DNA of 34,315 bases from Bacteroidia bacterium (lineage in GTDB: Bacteria; Bacteroidota; Bacteroidia; Flavobacteriales_E; Vicingaceae): positions 1-34,315 of the forward strand of contig JAUHYR010000024.1 of assembly GCA_030426475.1 (NCBI GenBank), given 5' to 3'. Positions 6,797-14,140 of this stretch are shown in pieces. Every line of letters starts with the position of its first letter. The first letter of the stretch is position 1. The notes under the pieces are model-generated. The model saw only the letters and a list, made by a program, of their open reading frames with translations, was not told the origin of the DNA and searched no databases. A program made the position numbers and the translations under genes.

Positions 6797-7525
6797 ATGA
6801 AAGCAATGAAGAAAATAGGATTTATAGTATTGTTGATGTTTTTGGCGTTAGCATGTAAAAAACAAAAATATCAGCATAACTCCAGAGTTACTCCAAATGA
6901 TTTTTTATCATCAGATAAGTATGAGGAGTTGGTGGTTGATTTGGTATATGTCGATGGGTACAGACCTTCTTCAAATACCATTCATAATCTTAAAATATTA
7001 CTAGAAACAAGATTAAATAAACCTAAGGGAGTTACTATTAAAGAAAGAGGAATAAATTCTCCGGGCAGAACTGTTTATGGCCTTTCTGATTTGGCTGAAA
7101 TTGAGAAGCAATATAGAAAGGAAAATACCGGAGGAAAAACACTAACCGCATTTTTACTTTTTTTAGATGGTAGATATAGCGAAGACGATAAAGTACTTGG
7201 AGTCGCTTATAATAATTCATCAGCTGTTATTTTTTCCAAATTGATAAAAGATAACTCGGGCGGTATTTTTGAACCACAAACGGATGTATTGGAGGGAACT
7301 GTTACTAAACATGAAATAGGGCATCTATTAGGACTTGTTAATTCCGGAAGCCCAATGGTAAATGGTCATGAAGATAGTTCTCATACACATCACTGTACCA
7401 ATGATGAGTGTATTATGTATTACGCTGCAGAAAATGTTGATGTAGTGGGGAGCTTAATAGGTTCTTCGATACCTGAATTTGACCAAAACTGTATAAATGA
7501 TTTACGCGCAAATGGTGGTAAATAG
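6797..7525 (+). CDS. Zinc metalloprotease-like lipoprotein (HEIGHLLGLVN)
   Basis: The protein has 242 residues with a lipoprotein signal (LALAC, Cys20). The zinc motif HEIGHLLGLVN gives His172, Glu173 and His176, with Gly179. The place of the third metzincin ligand is Asn182, not His. A His/Cys-rich stretch follows (HEDSSHTHHCTNDEC, 191-205) and then a Met-turn-like IMYY with Met207. This arrangement matches membrane metalloproteases I know from flavobacteria. One of the later His residues or a Cys might be the third ligand. Met4 is an equally good start. It sits just after the 6751-6780 terminator with no clear Shine-Dalgarno, unlike the genes before it. Confidence 0.82.
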   Translation: MKAMKKIGFIVLLMFLALACKKQKYQHNSRVTPNDFLSSDKYEELVVDLVYVDGYRPSSNTIHNLKILLETRLNKPKGVTIKERGINSPGRTVYGLSDLAEIEKQYRKENTGGKTLTAFLLFLDGRYSEDDKVLGVAYNNSSAVIFSKLIKDNSGGIFEPQTDVLEGTVTKHEIGHLLGLVNSGSPMVNGHEDSSHTHHCTNDECIMYYAAENVDVVGSLIGSSIPEFDQNCINDLRANGGK

Positions 7526-7546
7526 TAGTAGGTAGTTTGCGTTTTT

Positions 7547-7572
7547 CCAAAGGGGCCATCTGGCTCCTTTGG
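7547..7572. terminator. Hairpin between convergent genes
   Basis: A 12-base-pair stem (7547-7558 with 7561-7572, one wobble) with a 2-base minimal loop lies between the protease gene (+) and the HAD gene (-). The T-run is weak on both strands, so it may act by stem strength alone. Confidence 0.6.
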
Positions 7573-7576
7573 TTTA

Positions 7577-8263
7577 TTATAGTAGTTTTTTTATTTCTTT
7601 TAGCTGGCTAATTTGTGTAGATAATGGGTTGTCTATTTTTTTATTACTAAAAAAAATGGCTTTCCATCCGGCATTTAATGCACCTTTTATGTCAGGTTCA
7701 TAGTCATCTCCAATCATTAAACATTCATTTGCGGAAGCTTTTGCCAATGTTTCTGCATGGCGGAATATTTTTATGTGTGGCTTATTATAACCGACTTCTT
7801 CAGATATTATAATATTTTGAAAGTAAGTTGAAATTCCCGAGTTATTCAACTTTATGTATTGAACTTCTTTAAAGCCATTAGTGATAATGTGTAGTGTATA
7901 ATTTATGCTTAGGTGTTCTAAAATTTCTTTGCTACCTTCAACTAAGTTGATTTTTTGTGGACTTCTTTTAATGTATTCTTCTCCAAAATCTTTCCCTAAA
8001 TTAAACTGACTTACTTTAAGTTTTTTTAAGGTTTCTTCAAATCGTTTATATCTTAATTCCTCTTTAGTAATTTTATTTTTTCGATAGAGTTGCCATAGGT
8101 TTTTATTGATGTCAATATATTTTTTATGAAAGATGCTAAAAGATTCAATGTGATTATTCAATCCAAACTCAGTAAATAATTCTTGTAAAGTTTCTTTTGA
8201 ATTTTTTTCAAAATCCCAAAGCGTTCTGTCAAGATCAAAAAATATGTTTCTTATTTCTTTCAA
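7577..8263 (-). CDS. yjjG: HAD-family nucleotidase, YjjG type
   Basis: This 228-residue protein has all four HAD motifs: DLDRTLWD (nucleophile Asp10, acid/base Asp12), Thr128 in IITNG, Lys161 in YNKPH and the acidic GDDYEPD (Asp186, Asp187, Asp191). The helical cap between about 20 and 100 and the overall size fit the YjjG/pyrimidine 5'-nucleotidase group, which dephosphorylates dUMP/dTMP and non-canonical pyrimidine nucleotides. It starts with TTG, overlapping the TGA stop of the upstream gene in a TTGA arrangement, so translation is probably coupled. It is the last gene of the radC-upp run; a nucleotide phosphatase fits near uracil salvage. The HAD fold is certain, the exact substrate is not. 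Confidence 0.88.
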   Translation of the reverse strand: MKEIRNIFFDLDRTLWDFEKNSKETLQELFTEFGLNNHIESFSIFHKKYIDINKNLWQLYRKNKITKEELRYKRFEETLKKLKVSQFNLGKDFGEEYIKRSPQKINLVEGSKEILEHLSINYTLHIITNGFKEVQYIKLNNSGISTYFQNIIISEEVGYNKPHIKIFRHAETLAKASANECLMIGDDYEPDIKGALNAGWKAIFFSNKKIDNPLSTQISQLKEIKKLL

Positions 8264-8730
8264 GGGTAAATATTAGGAAATAAATCTGCAATCATTACTA
8301 ATATCAATGTCCATAAAAGTATAGAAATTACAAGACTTGGGTACGCCATTTTTTCATGGCGGTACAAGCGTGCCAATACTATACTTCCAATTGGTACAGA
8401 AAGAATAGTGGGAGTAATAGCACAAATTCCTATGTAACCAAACTTCTTTTTTATTTTAATGATAAAGCGATGCGACCTTTTAATTTTAAAAGGTAATCGA
8501 TTAGTTATTCCAAGTTTTTCATTCTTTTTAGCTCTTCTTTCAACACTTTTTTTAATAAGCCATTCACTTAAAAAAAAGAAAATAATACTGCTAAATATAC
8601 CACCTAACGATACCGTTAAAAATGCTTCAAGTTTTGAAAACCCGTTAACGTTAACTGCAAGAAAAGGAGTAGGGAGAAGTTTTACTCCGGCAAGAAGAAA
8701 GACGCTAATCGCTTTTAACCAAAAATTCAT
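8260..8730 (-). CDS. Small integral membrane protein
   Basis: The protein has 156 residues with about four membrane segments: roughly 5-25, 36-57, 98-122 and 131-150. A strongly basic cytoplasmic loop (about 58-95) joins the second and third. The segment KFGYIGICAITPTILSVPIGSIV recalls the small multidrug export/VTT-like membrane family, but the likeness is weak and no transport role can be claimed. The start ATG (8728-8730) shares its A with the TAA stop of upp (TAATG), and its own TGA stop overlaps the TTG start of the HAD gene. Confidence 0.7.
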   Translation of the reverse strand: MNFWLKAISVFLLAGVKLLPTPFLAVNVNGFSKLEAFLTVSLGGIFSSIIFFFLSEWLIKKSVERRAKKNEKLGITNRLPFKIKRSHRFIIKIKKKFGYIGICAITPTILSVPIGSIVLARLYRHEKMAYPSLVISILLWTLILVMIADLFPNIYP

Positions 8731-9386
8731 TACTCCTCTTTTTTACCGAAAGCTAAATCTCCTGCGTCTCCTAAACCGGGAACAATATAGGATTGGGCTG
8801 TTAGTTCTTCATCAATTGCGGCAGACCAAATAGTTGTATTTTCAGGTAAGTTTCTTTCAGTATAGCTGATACCCTCAGCACTTGAAATAGCTGCTACAAC
8901 ATGTATTTTTTTTGGCGTTCCTTTTTCTAACAATGATTTGTAGGTGTTTACCATAGATGAGCCGGTAGCAAGCATTGGGTCAGAAATAATAAGTGTTTTG
9001 CCTTCAATAGATGGGCAGGCTAAGTATTCTAATTCTATTTCAAATGTTCCGTCTTTATGATGTTTTCTGTAGGCAGAAACAAACCCGTTTTCTGCACTAT
9101 CAAAATAATTCAAAACACCTTGATGCAATGGGAGTCCTGCTCGCAAAATAGTAACTAAAACAATTTCTTCGTCAATTACATGAGCACTTGCTTCGCCAAG
9201 TGGAGTAGTTACTTCAGTGGTTTTGTAGTTAAGTGTTTTACTTATTTCGTAAGCACATATTTCTCCTATACGCTCTAGGTTTCTTCTAAAACGCATACTG
9301 TCTTTTTGAATATTTACGTCTCTCAATTCAAGAACAAATTGACTAATAAGGCTATTCTCCTCACTTAAATTAACTACTTTACTCAT
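8730..9386 (-). CDS. upp: Uracil phosphoribosyltransferase
   Basis: UPRT makes UMP from uracil and PRPP in pyrimidine salvage. The 218-residue length is typical. Motifs seen: RFRRNLERIGEI near the N-terminus, TILRAGLPLHQG (79-90), the PRPP-binding loop LIISDPMLATGSS (132-144, Asp136), and the uracil-binding C-terminal GLGDAGDLAFG (204-214). There is no Shine-Dalgarno. It lies 26 bases after the polysaccharide deacetylase-like gene and is followed by two overlapping genes, so it belongs to the radC operon. Confidence 0.97.
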   Translation of the reverse strand: MSKVVNLSEENSLISQFVLELRDVNIQKDSMRFRRNLERIGEICAYEISKTLNYKTTEVTTPLGEASAHVIDEEIVLVTILRAGLPLHQGVLNYFDSAENGFVSAYRKHHKDGTFEIELEYLACPSIEGKTLIISDPMLATGSSMVNTYKSLLEKGTPKKIHVVAAISSAEGISYTERNLPENTTIWSAAIDEELTAQSYIVPGLGDAGDLAFGKKEE

Positions 9387-9412
9387 CTTTTATATTTGTG
9401 TAAAAATATAAA

Positions 9413-10681
9413 CTATTGGTGAATATGAGTGATTGATTTTGTATAAACCTCTTGCCAATTTTTCCAGTTTTGAAAATTGCTAATGGTTTCGTTGTGCCAA
9501 CAGGTAAATAAATCTCCTTTTATTGATTTTACTTGCTCCGATATTTTTATAACCTCATTAATAGCCTCTTTTGCATTTAACTTTAGATGCATATTCAAAG
9601 TGGTATCCATTATGGGTGTGGAGTGAATAAGTAATGGATTTTCTTTATTTTCTTTTAAATCAAAAAAATGAAAAGGTTGTGAGGTGGAAGCTCTATAGCC
9701 AATATGTTTGGGATAGGCCATAGAATAATCTTTTTTTATGCCTGCCGAAATTAAATTGTTGTAGGTGGTGGGTAGATTTAGTTTTAAGTAATGTTGACGG
9801 CTAATAGTTACTTCTTTTCCGGTTATATTTTCTAGTCGTTCTTTTTCAATTTTAATTTTTTCAGGTTGTTGATTTGATTGATAAGATGGATGAATACCAA
9901 TCTCTCCATCTAAATTTTTAATTATTTGTTTAAACTCCGGTGAGGAGAAAGGAACATTTTTATCATATTTTCCATAATTTCCGACTAAAACAAAATACAA
10001 CGGCTTACAATTATATTTCTGATGAATTGTTTTAAAGTCATTAAACGTATTAAAAGGGTCTCTTTGTTTTTTGTTTAATGTATTTATTCTGCTATTTATT
10101 TCTTTTCCTTGAATTAAATCTTTTAAAGCCGAAAATGAGTTTCTTATTATTCCTTTCCCTTCATAAGCAAAGGCATTATCAATGTCTATTATTGGTTGAT
10201 GTTTAAAATTTCTATCGCTTTTAATTTTGAGAGACTTTGCTAAATCGTTTAGCCAGTAATCTATAATCGGGATTTCTAAAAAGCCTTCTTTAAAGGCCAG
10301 GCTTTCTTCTGCAGGAAACCTTTCAAGCTCATCTTTTTTATGGGGTAAATACTCTTCATATCTGGAGATTAAGTAAAAGCATGTAGAAAATAAATCAAAT
10401 CTGTAACCACCATTTTCGGTTTTGAAAAATTTATATTGGTCAGTACTATCAACTTTTATAATTTGATGCTTAATATCATTTTCAAATAGCAATGAATGTG
10501 GAATGATTTGTATGGTAGACTCGATATGTTCGTTAGAATAATTAATTTTTATACCACTTACTGAATTGAAGTCTTCTTTAGAATGAATGAGTGTATAAGA
10601 TGAATTTAAAAATTCAGAAAAAATAAACTTTAAAATAAAGTTTAATCGGTTAGATGTTTTATTTGAGTAGATGTAAATCAC
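9413..10681 (-). CDS. Polysaccharide deacetylase-like protein
   Basis: The protein has 422 residues and no signal peptide. The N-terminal half (MIYIYSNKTSNRLNFIL to PHSLLFEND) is the extra domain found with this Bacteroidota family. The C-terminal half carries NodB-like features: an acidic motif in PIIDIDNAFAYEGKG (about 164-178), the IGIHPSYQS motif, and a QHYLKLNLPTT segment before AGIKKDYSMAYPKHIGYRAS. The last part reads FTCWHNETI. Such proteins are annotated as polysaccharide deacetylases, but the substrate is unknown. It starts with GTG, and GTGA overlaps the TGA stop of radC. Confidence 0.75.
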   Translation of the reverse strand: MIYIYSNKTSNRLNFILKFIFSEFLNSSYTLIHSKEDFNSVSGIKINYSNEHIESTIQIIPHSLLFENDIKHQIIKVDSTDQYKFFKTENGGYRFDLFSTCFYLISRYEEYLPHKKDELERFPAEESLAFKEGFLEIPIIDYWLNDLAKSLKIKSDRNFKHQPIIDIDNAFAYEGKGIIRNSFSALKDLIQGKEINSRINTLNKKQRDPFNTFNDFKTIHQKYNCKPLYFVLVGNYGKYDKNVPFSSPEFKQIIKNLDGEIGIHPSYQSNQQPEKIKIEKERLENITGKEVTISRQHYLKLNLPTTYNNLISAGIKKDYSMAYPKHIGYRASTSQPFHFFDLKENKENPLLIHSTPIMDTTLNMHLKLNAKEAINEVIKISEQVKSIKGDLFTCWHNETISNFQNWKNWQEVYTKSITHIHQ

Positions 10682-11373
10682 AGCAGGCCTTCATCAGCAA
10701 AACTAAAATAATCAGCTTCAGTAACGATAATATGGTCTAATAATTTTATTTCAAATAAATCTAAAGCTTGTTTTATTTTTTTAGTGAGACTTTCATCAGC
10801 CATACTGGGCTTTTTATTTCCTGAAGGATGATTGTGTGATAAAATAATTCCTGAAGCTAGTTTTTCTATGGCAGGTTTGCTGATTAATCGAATGTCGGCT
10901 ACTGTACCGCTAATTCCACCAACACTAATTTTTATTTTATCAATAATGCTGTTGGAACGGTTTAAGAGTAGTACCCAAAATTCTTCGTGTGGTAAGTCTT
11001 GTAATAGTGGATGCATTATTTCAAATGCATCTTTACTGGATGTTATTTTTTGTCTTTTACTTGGCTCTTCTTCTTTTCTCCTTTTACCTAATTCAAGAGC
11101 GGCAATGATGCTAATTGCTTTTGCTTCGCCTATACCATTAAATTTCATTAAATCGTTTATGGTGAGTTTGCCAATCTCATTTAAATTATTTTTAAAAGAG
11201 CTTAAAATTCTTTGTGAGAGCTGAACGGCACTTTCATTTTTATTTCCACTTCCAATTAGTATGGCAATTAGTTCAGCATTACTCAAAGAGGATTTTCCAT
11301 TAAGCATTAGCTTTTCTCTTGGCCGGTCTTCTTCTGAGAGTTGCTTTATTTTAACACCAAATTCGTCACTCAT
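10678..11373 (-). CDS. radC: RadC family JAB-domain protein (UPF0758)
   Basis: This 231-residue protein has a helix-hairpin-helix (LMKFNGIGEAKAISIIAALELG, about 75-96) and a C-terminal JAB/MPN domain with the JAMM-type metal motif: Glu at 130/131, His180 and His182 in SHNHPSG, and Asp193 in SMAD. The name comes from a suspected DNA repair role that has not held up; the biochemical function is unknown. It is the first gene of the downstream run of five and has its own -7 element only 5 bases before the ATG, just after the rpsT terminator, so its mRNA may be leaderless. Confidence 0.95.
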   Translation of the reverse strand: MSDEFGVKIKQLSEEDRPREKLMLNGKSSLSNAELIAILIGSGNKNESAVQLSQRILSSFKNNLNEIGKLTINDLMKFNGIGEAKAISIIAALELGKRRKEEEPSKRQKITSSKDAFEIMHPLLQDLPHEEFWVLLLNRSNSIIDKIKISVGGISGTVADIRLISKPAIEKLASGIILSHNHPSGNKKPSMADESLTKKIKQALDLFEIKLLDHIIVTEADYFSFADEGLL

Positions 11374-11378
11374 AGTTT

Positions 11379-11386
11379 CAAATGTA
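11379..11386 (-). promoter_or_regulatory. -7 element TACATTTG directly before radC
   Basis: On the minus strand TACATTTG matches TAnnTTTG exactly and ends 5 bases before the radC ATG. A TTTG (11402-11405) is 15 bases upstream, closer than usual. If used, transcription would begin at or next to the ATG. Confidence 0.45.
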
Positions 11387-11388
11387 AC

Positions 11389-11416
11389 AAAAAAAGTCCC
11401 ACAAATGTGAGACTTT
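11389..11416 (-). terminator. Intrinsic terminator of rpsT
   Basis: On the minus strand an 11-base-pair stem (11406-11416 with 11393-11403; the only G-U pair is good in this orientation but a mismatch in the other) is followed by a T-run (11395 down to 11389). Confidence 0.85.
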
Positions 11417-11441
11417 TATAAACCTATCTGAAAACTTAATT

Positions 11442-11696
11442 TTACTTAAGTGTATTTACGTGTTTAGTCAACTTAGACTTTAAGTTAGCAGCCTTATTCT
11501 TATGAATTATGTTTTTCTTAGCAAGCTTATCAATCATTGAAGTAGCTTTTACTAATAATTCTTCAGCTTCTTTTTTCTTTTCTGCTGCTTTAAGGTTTTT
11601 AATAACCGTTCTAGTAGATTTAGAATTGTATTTATTTCTTAACCTTCTAGTTTCGGTTTGTCTAATTCTTTTAATTGACGATTTATGGTTAGCCAT
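11442..11696 (-). CDS. rpsT: 30S ribosomal protein bS20
   Basis: The 84-residue, very basic protein starts MANHKSSIKRIRQTETRR and has the alternating Lys/Ala-rich helices of bS20, including HKNKAANLKSKL near the end. bS20 binds 16S rRNA early in 30S assembly. The gene starts 20 bases after tRNA-Glu and has no Shine-Dalgarno; it is probably transcribed with the tRNA from the promoter at 11819-11850 and stops at the 11389-11416 terminator. Confidence 0.97.
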   Translation of the reverse strand: MANHKSSIKRIRQTETRRLRNKYNSKSTRTVIKNLKAAEKKKEAEELLVKATSMIDKLAKKNIIHKNKAANLKSKLTKHVNTLK

Positions 11697-11716
11697 AATA
11701 TTTTGTTTTATTTAAG

Positions 11717-11788
11717 CAGCCCGTAGGGGAATCGAACCCCTGTTTCCAGAATGAAAATCTGGCGTCCTAACCCCTAGACGAACGGGCC
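11717..11788 (-). tRNA. tRNA-Glu (anticodon UUC)
   Basis: The 72-base cloverleaf folds: acceptor GGCCCGT with ACGGGCT (first pair G-U), D-stem GTCT/GGAC, anticodon stem CCAGA/TCTGG with loop TTTTCAT giving anticodon TTC, and T-stem AGGGG/CCCCT with loop TTCGATT. The discriminator is G, as expected for Glu. The CCA end is not encoded. It lies 20 bases upstream of rpsT on the same strand. Confidence 0.96.
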
Positions 11789-11818
11789 TAAATTGGTTTT
11801 ACCCCAAAAAAGGGAGTG

Positions 11819-11850
11819 CAAATGTATATTTTTTTTGATTGTCCAACAAA
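11819..11850 (-). promoter_or_regulatory. Promoter of tRNA-Glu and rpsT
   Basis: On the minus strand TTTG (11847-11850) and TACATTTG (11819-11826) are separated by 20 bases, a complete match to the Bacteroidota TTTG/TAnnTTTG promoter. Start of transcription would fall near 11812, about 25 bases before the tRNA. Confidence 0.65.
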
Positions 11851-11869
11851 AAAAGAATAAAATTTATTC
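11847..11869 (-). terminator. Possible AT-rich terminator at the end of the proS operon
   Basis: On the minus strand GAATAAATTTTATTC (11855-11869) folds into a 6-base-pair hairpin followed by a T-rich tract. It overlaps the stop codon of the 11864 gene and the -33 box of the tRNA promoter. The stem is weak. Confidence 0.4.
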
Positions 11870-12550
11870 AAAATGGTCGTTATCAGACTGAAACCTAAAG
11901 CCTAAACGCTTTCCGGTAGCAACTTTTGAGCTCATTTCTACCTCAATGATTTGGTCAACGCTTATTTGAGCCATACTGTCATAAGGAGGCACTTGTAAGT
12001 CAAAGTCCATAGAGTAAAGCATAGCAGATTCAACAACCGAAATCATCTTTTTCTTATCAAGGATATCTGTTGGTAGGTCGTTATATAAAAAGGCTAATTG
12101 CCTTTTACCTTCTACAAAAAAATGCTCTTCTGCGTTTACAAATATTCTTGCTATTAAATAACCGATGTCGTTACTTCTATTAAACTTAAAGGAATCGGCT
12201 AAAAAATTATAAATGCTTATCATTCCAAAAAAGCCTCTACTTTCCTCTTCCTGGAGATAGCTTGTTTTCCAAATTGGATGACTTTTTTCAAATGTGAATA
12301 TATTTGAATGTCCGTGAAATACTAATATATCACTTGCAAATTTTAATTGGCAGTCAAACTCACTTTTATCGGTATATTTAATTTCAATGTTTTCATTACA
12401 TCCTAATAATTTAGGAGCTATTTCTGTTTCCACTTGCAATAGACACTCTTTAAGTAGATTAATCTTTTCTAAGGTTACCCTATAAACATTTTGCTTAAGG
12501 CATCCTTTTTCTTTAATAGTGTTTATAATGAGATCTCTTGCAGGTTTCAT
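11864..12550 (-). CDS. Conserved hypothetical protein after proS
   Basis: The protein has 228 residues, no signal peptide, no membrane segment and no motif that I can name. It looks like a soluble alpha/beta protein: an N-terminal helical part (MKPARDLIINTIKEKG to about 45), a beta-rich centre with CQLKFASDILVFHGHSNIF, and an Asp/Pro-containing end (DFDLQVPPYDSMAQIS). It starts 2 bases after the proS stop, so it is coupled to prolyl-tRNA synthetase. Whether this pairing has a functional reason cannot be told from sequence. Confidence 0.75.
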   Translation of the reverse strand: MKPARDLIINTIKEKGCLKQNVYRVTLEKINLLKECLLQVETEIAPKLLGCNENIEIKYTDKSEFDCQLKFASDILVFHGHSNIFTFEKSHPIWKTSYLQEEESRGFFGMISIYNFLADSFKFNRSNDIGYLIARIFVNAEEHFFVEGKRQLAFLYNDLPTDILDKKKMISVVESAMLYSMDFDLQVPPYDSMAQISVDQIIEVEMSSKVATGKRLGFRFQSDNDHFE

Positions 12551-12552
12551 GT

Positions 12553-14028
12553 TTAATATGCTTTAGCAAAAATGACTCTTTGTATAGATGGTTTTCCTGA
12601 ATAAACACATTCACCTTCTTCTTGAGAGTTATTTAAAGGAATACATCTAATTGTAGCTTTTGTTTCGTTTTTAATTTTTTCTTCCGTTTCAGCTGTTCCG
12701 TCCCAATGGGCAGAAATAAAGCCGCCTTTTTCTTCAAGAACCTCTTTAAACTCATCAAAAGTGTTAACTATTGTTGTTTTCTCGAGCCTATGTTGTTTTG
12801 CTTTTTCAAATAAATTATGCTGAATTTTTTCAAGTAAATCAGGAATGATGTTACCCAACTCATCAATGGAATAAGTGTCCTTTTCTAAAGTATCTCTTCT
12901 AGCAACTTCAGCGGTTCCATTTTCTAAGTCTCTTGGTCCAATGGCAATTCTTAAAGGAACTCCTTTAAACTCGTATTCCGCAAATTTCCATCCCGGTTTT
13001 CTATTATCGTCATCATCAAACTTAACAATAATGCCTTTCGATTTCAACTCTTTTTTTAGTTGATGTGCTTTTTTAGAAATCTGATTTAATTGTTCTTCAT
13101 TTTTATAAATAGGTACAATTACAACATGAATAGGGGCTAACTTTGGAGGTAAAACCAATCCATTATCATCGGAGTGGGTCATAATTAGTGCACCCATCAA
13201 CCTTGTAGACACGCCCCATGAGGTAGCCCATACATAATCTTCTTTACCTTGTGAATTAGCAAACTTAACGTCAAATGCCTTCGCAAAGTTTTGTCCTAAA
13301 AAGTGAGAAGTTCCAGCTTGAAGAGCTTTTCCATCTTGCATAAGTGCTTCAATACAATAGGTTTCTTCAGCACCTGCAAATCGTTCACTAGGGGTTTTTA
13401 TGCCTTTAATAACAGGCATTGCCATCCAATTTTCGACAAAATTGGCGTATACATCAAGCATTCGTTCTGTTTCTTCAATGGCTTCTTCTTTGGTTGCATG
13501 AGCCGTATGACCTTCTTGCCAAAGAAATTCGGCAGTTCTTAAAAATAGCCTTGTTCTCATTTCCCATCTTACTACATTAGCCCATTGGTTAATTAAAATT
13601 GGTAAGTCTCTGTATGATTGAATCCATCCTTTGTAGGTATTCCAAATTATGGTTTCCGATGTAGGTCTAACGATTAACTCTTCTTCCAATTTTGCTTCTG
13701 GGTCTACAATAATTCCATTTCCATCAGGGTCATTTTTAAGCCTGTAGTGAGTTACAACGGCACATTCTTTGGCAAAGCCATCAACATGACTAGCTTCTTT
13801 ACTTAGGTATGATTTTGGTATAAACAATGGAAAGTATGCATTAGAATGACCGGTATCTTTAAACATTTTGTCCAAAGCACTTTTCATATTTTCCCAAATG
13901 GCGAAACCGTGTGGTTTAATTACCATACATCCTCTAACCGCAGAGTGTTCAGCCAAATCGGCTTTAACCACCAGTTGATTGTACCATTCAGAATAATTTT
14001 CTTCTCTACTAATAAAATCCTTTGCCAT
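12553..14028 (-). CDS. proS: Prolyl-tRNA synthetase, archaeal/eukaryotic (short) type
   Basis: ProRS charges tRNA-Pro with proline in the cytosol. The 491-residue length, without the bacterial INS editing insert, marks the archaeal/eukaryotic type common in Bacteroidota. Class II motifs: GFAIWENM (41-48), RPTSET (121-126), motif 2 region [20 protein letters not shown] (154-173), [10 protein letters not shown] and motif 3 around [10 protein letters not shown]. The anticodon-binding domain follows ([11 protein letters not shown] onward), and a C-terminal zinc-domain-like tail ends FAKAY. It starts 2 bases before the 11864 gene region, so the two form an operon. Confidence 0.97.
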   Translation of the reverse strand: MAKDFISREENYSEWYNQLVVKADLAEHSAVRGCMVIKPHGFAIWENMKSALDKMFKDTGHSNAYFPLFIPKSYLSKEASHVDGFAKECAVVTHYRLKNDPDGNGIIVDPEAKLEEELIVRPTSETIIWNTYKGWIQSYRDLPILINQWANVVRWEMRTRLFLRTAEFLWQEGHTAHATKEEAIEETERMLDVYANFVENWMAMPVIKGIKTPSERFAGAEETYCIEALMQDGKALQAGTSHFLGQNFAKAFDVKFANSQGKEDYVWATSWGVSTRLMGALIMTHSDDNGLVLPPKLAPIHVVIVPIYKNEEQLNQISKKAHQLKKELKSKGIIVKFDDDDNRKPGWKFAEYEFKGVPLRIAIGPRDLENGTAEVARRDTLEKDTYSIDELGNIIPDLLEKIQHNLFEKAKQHRLEKTTIVNTFDEFKEVLEEKGGFISAHWDGTAETEEKIKNETKATIRCIPLNNSQEEGECVYSGKPSIQRVIFAKAY

Positions 14029-14069
14029 TTTTTGGTATGAAATTTGTTTGTTAAATAAATGTTAAAGCA

Positions 14070-14077
14070 CAAAAGTA
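14070..14077 (-). promoter_or_regulatory. -7 element TACTTTTG of proS
   Basis: On the minus strand TACTTTTG matches TAnnTTTG and would give a leader of about 35 bases. No well-placed -33 TTTG is seen. Confidence 0.45.
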
Positions 14078-14140
14078 AATTTAATTTATAAAATGAAACT
14101 TAAAAATACCATATATAACCAAACCAAAACCTTTTCAATT

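Noticed and set aside
14093-14140. Upstream ATG of the low-complexity lipoprotein gene
   Set aside because: The extra 16 residues would put a basic, polar tail before the lipoprotein signal; ATG 14141 starts it cleanly.
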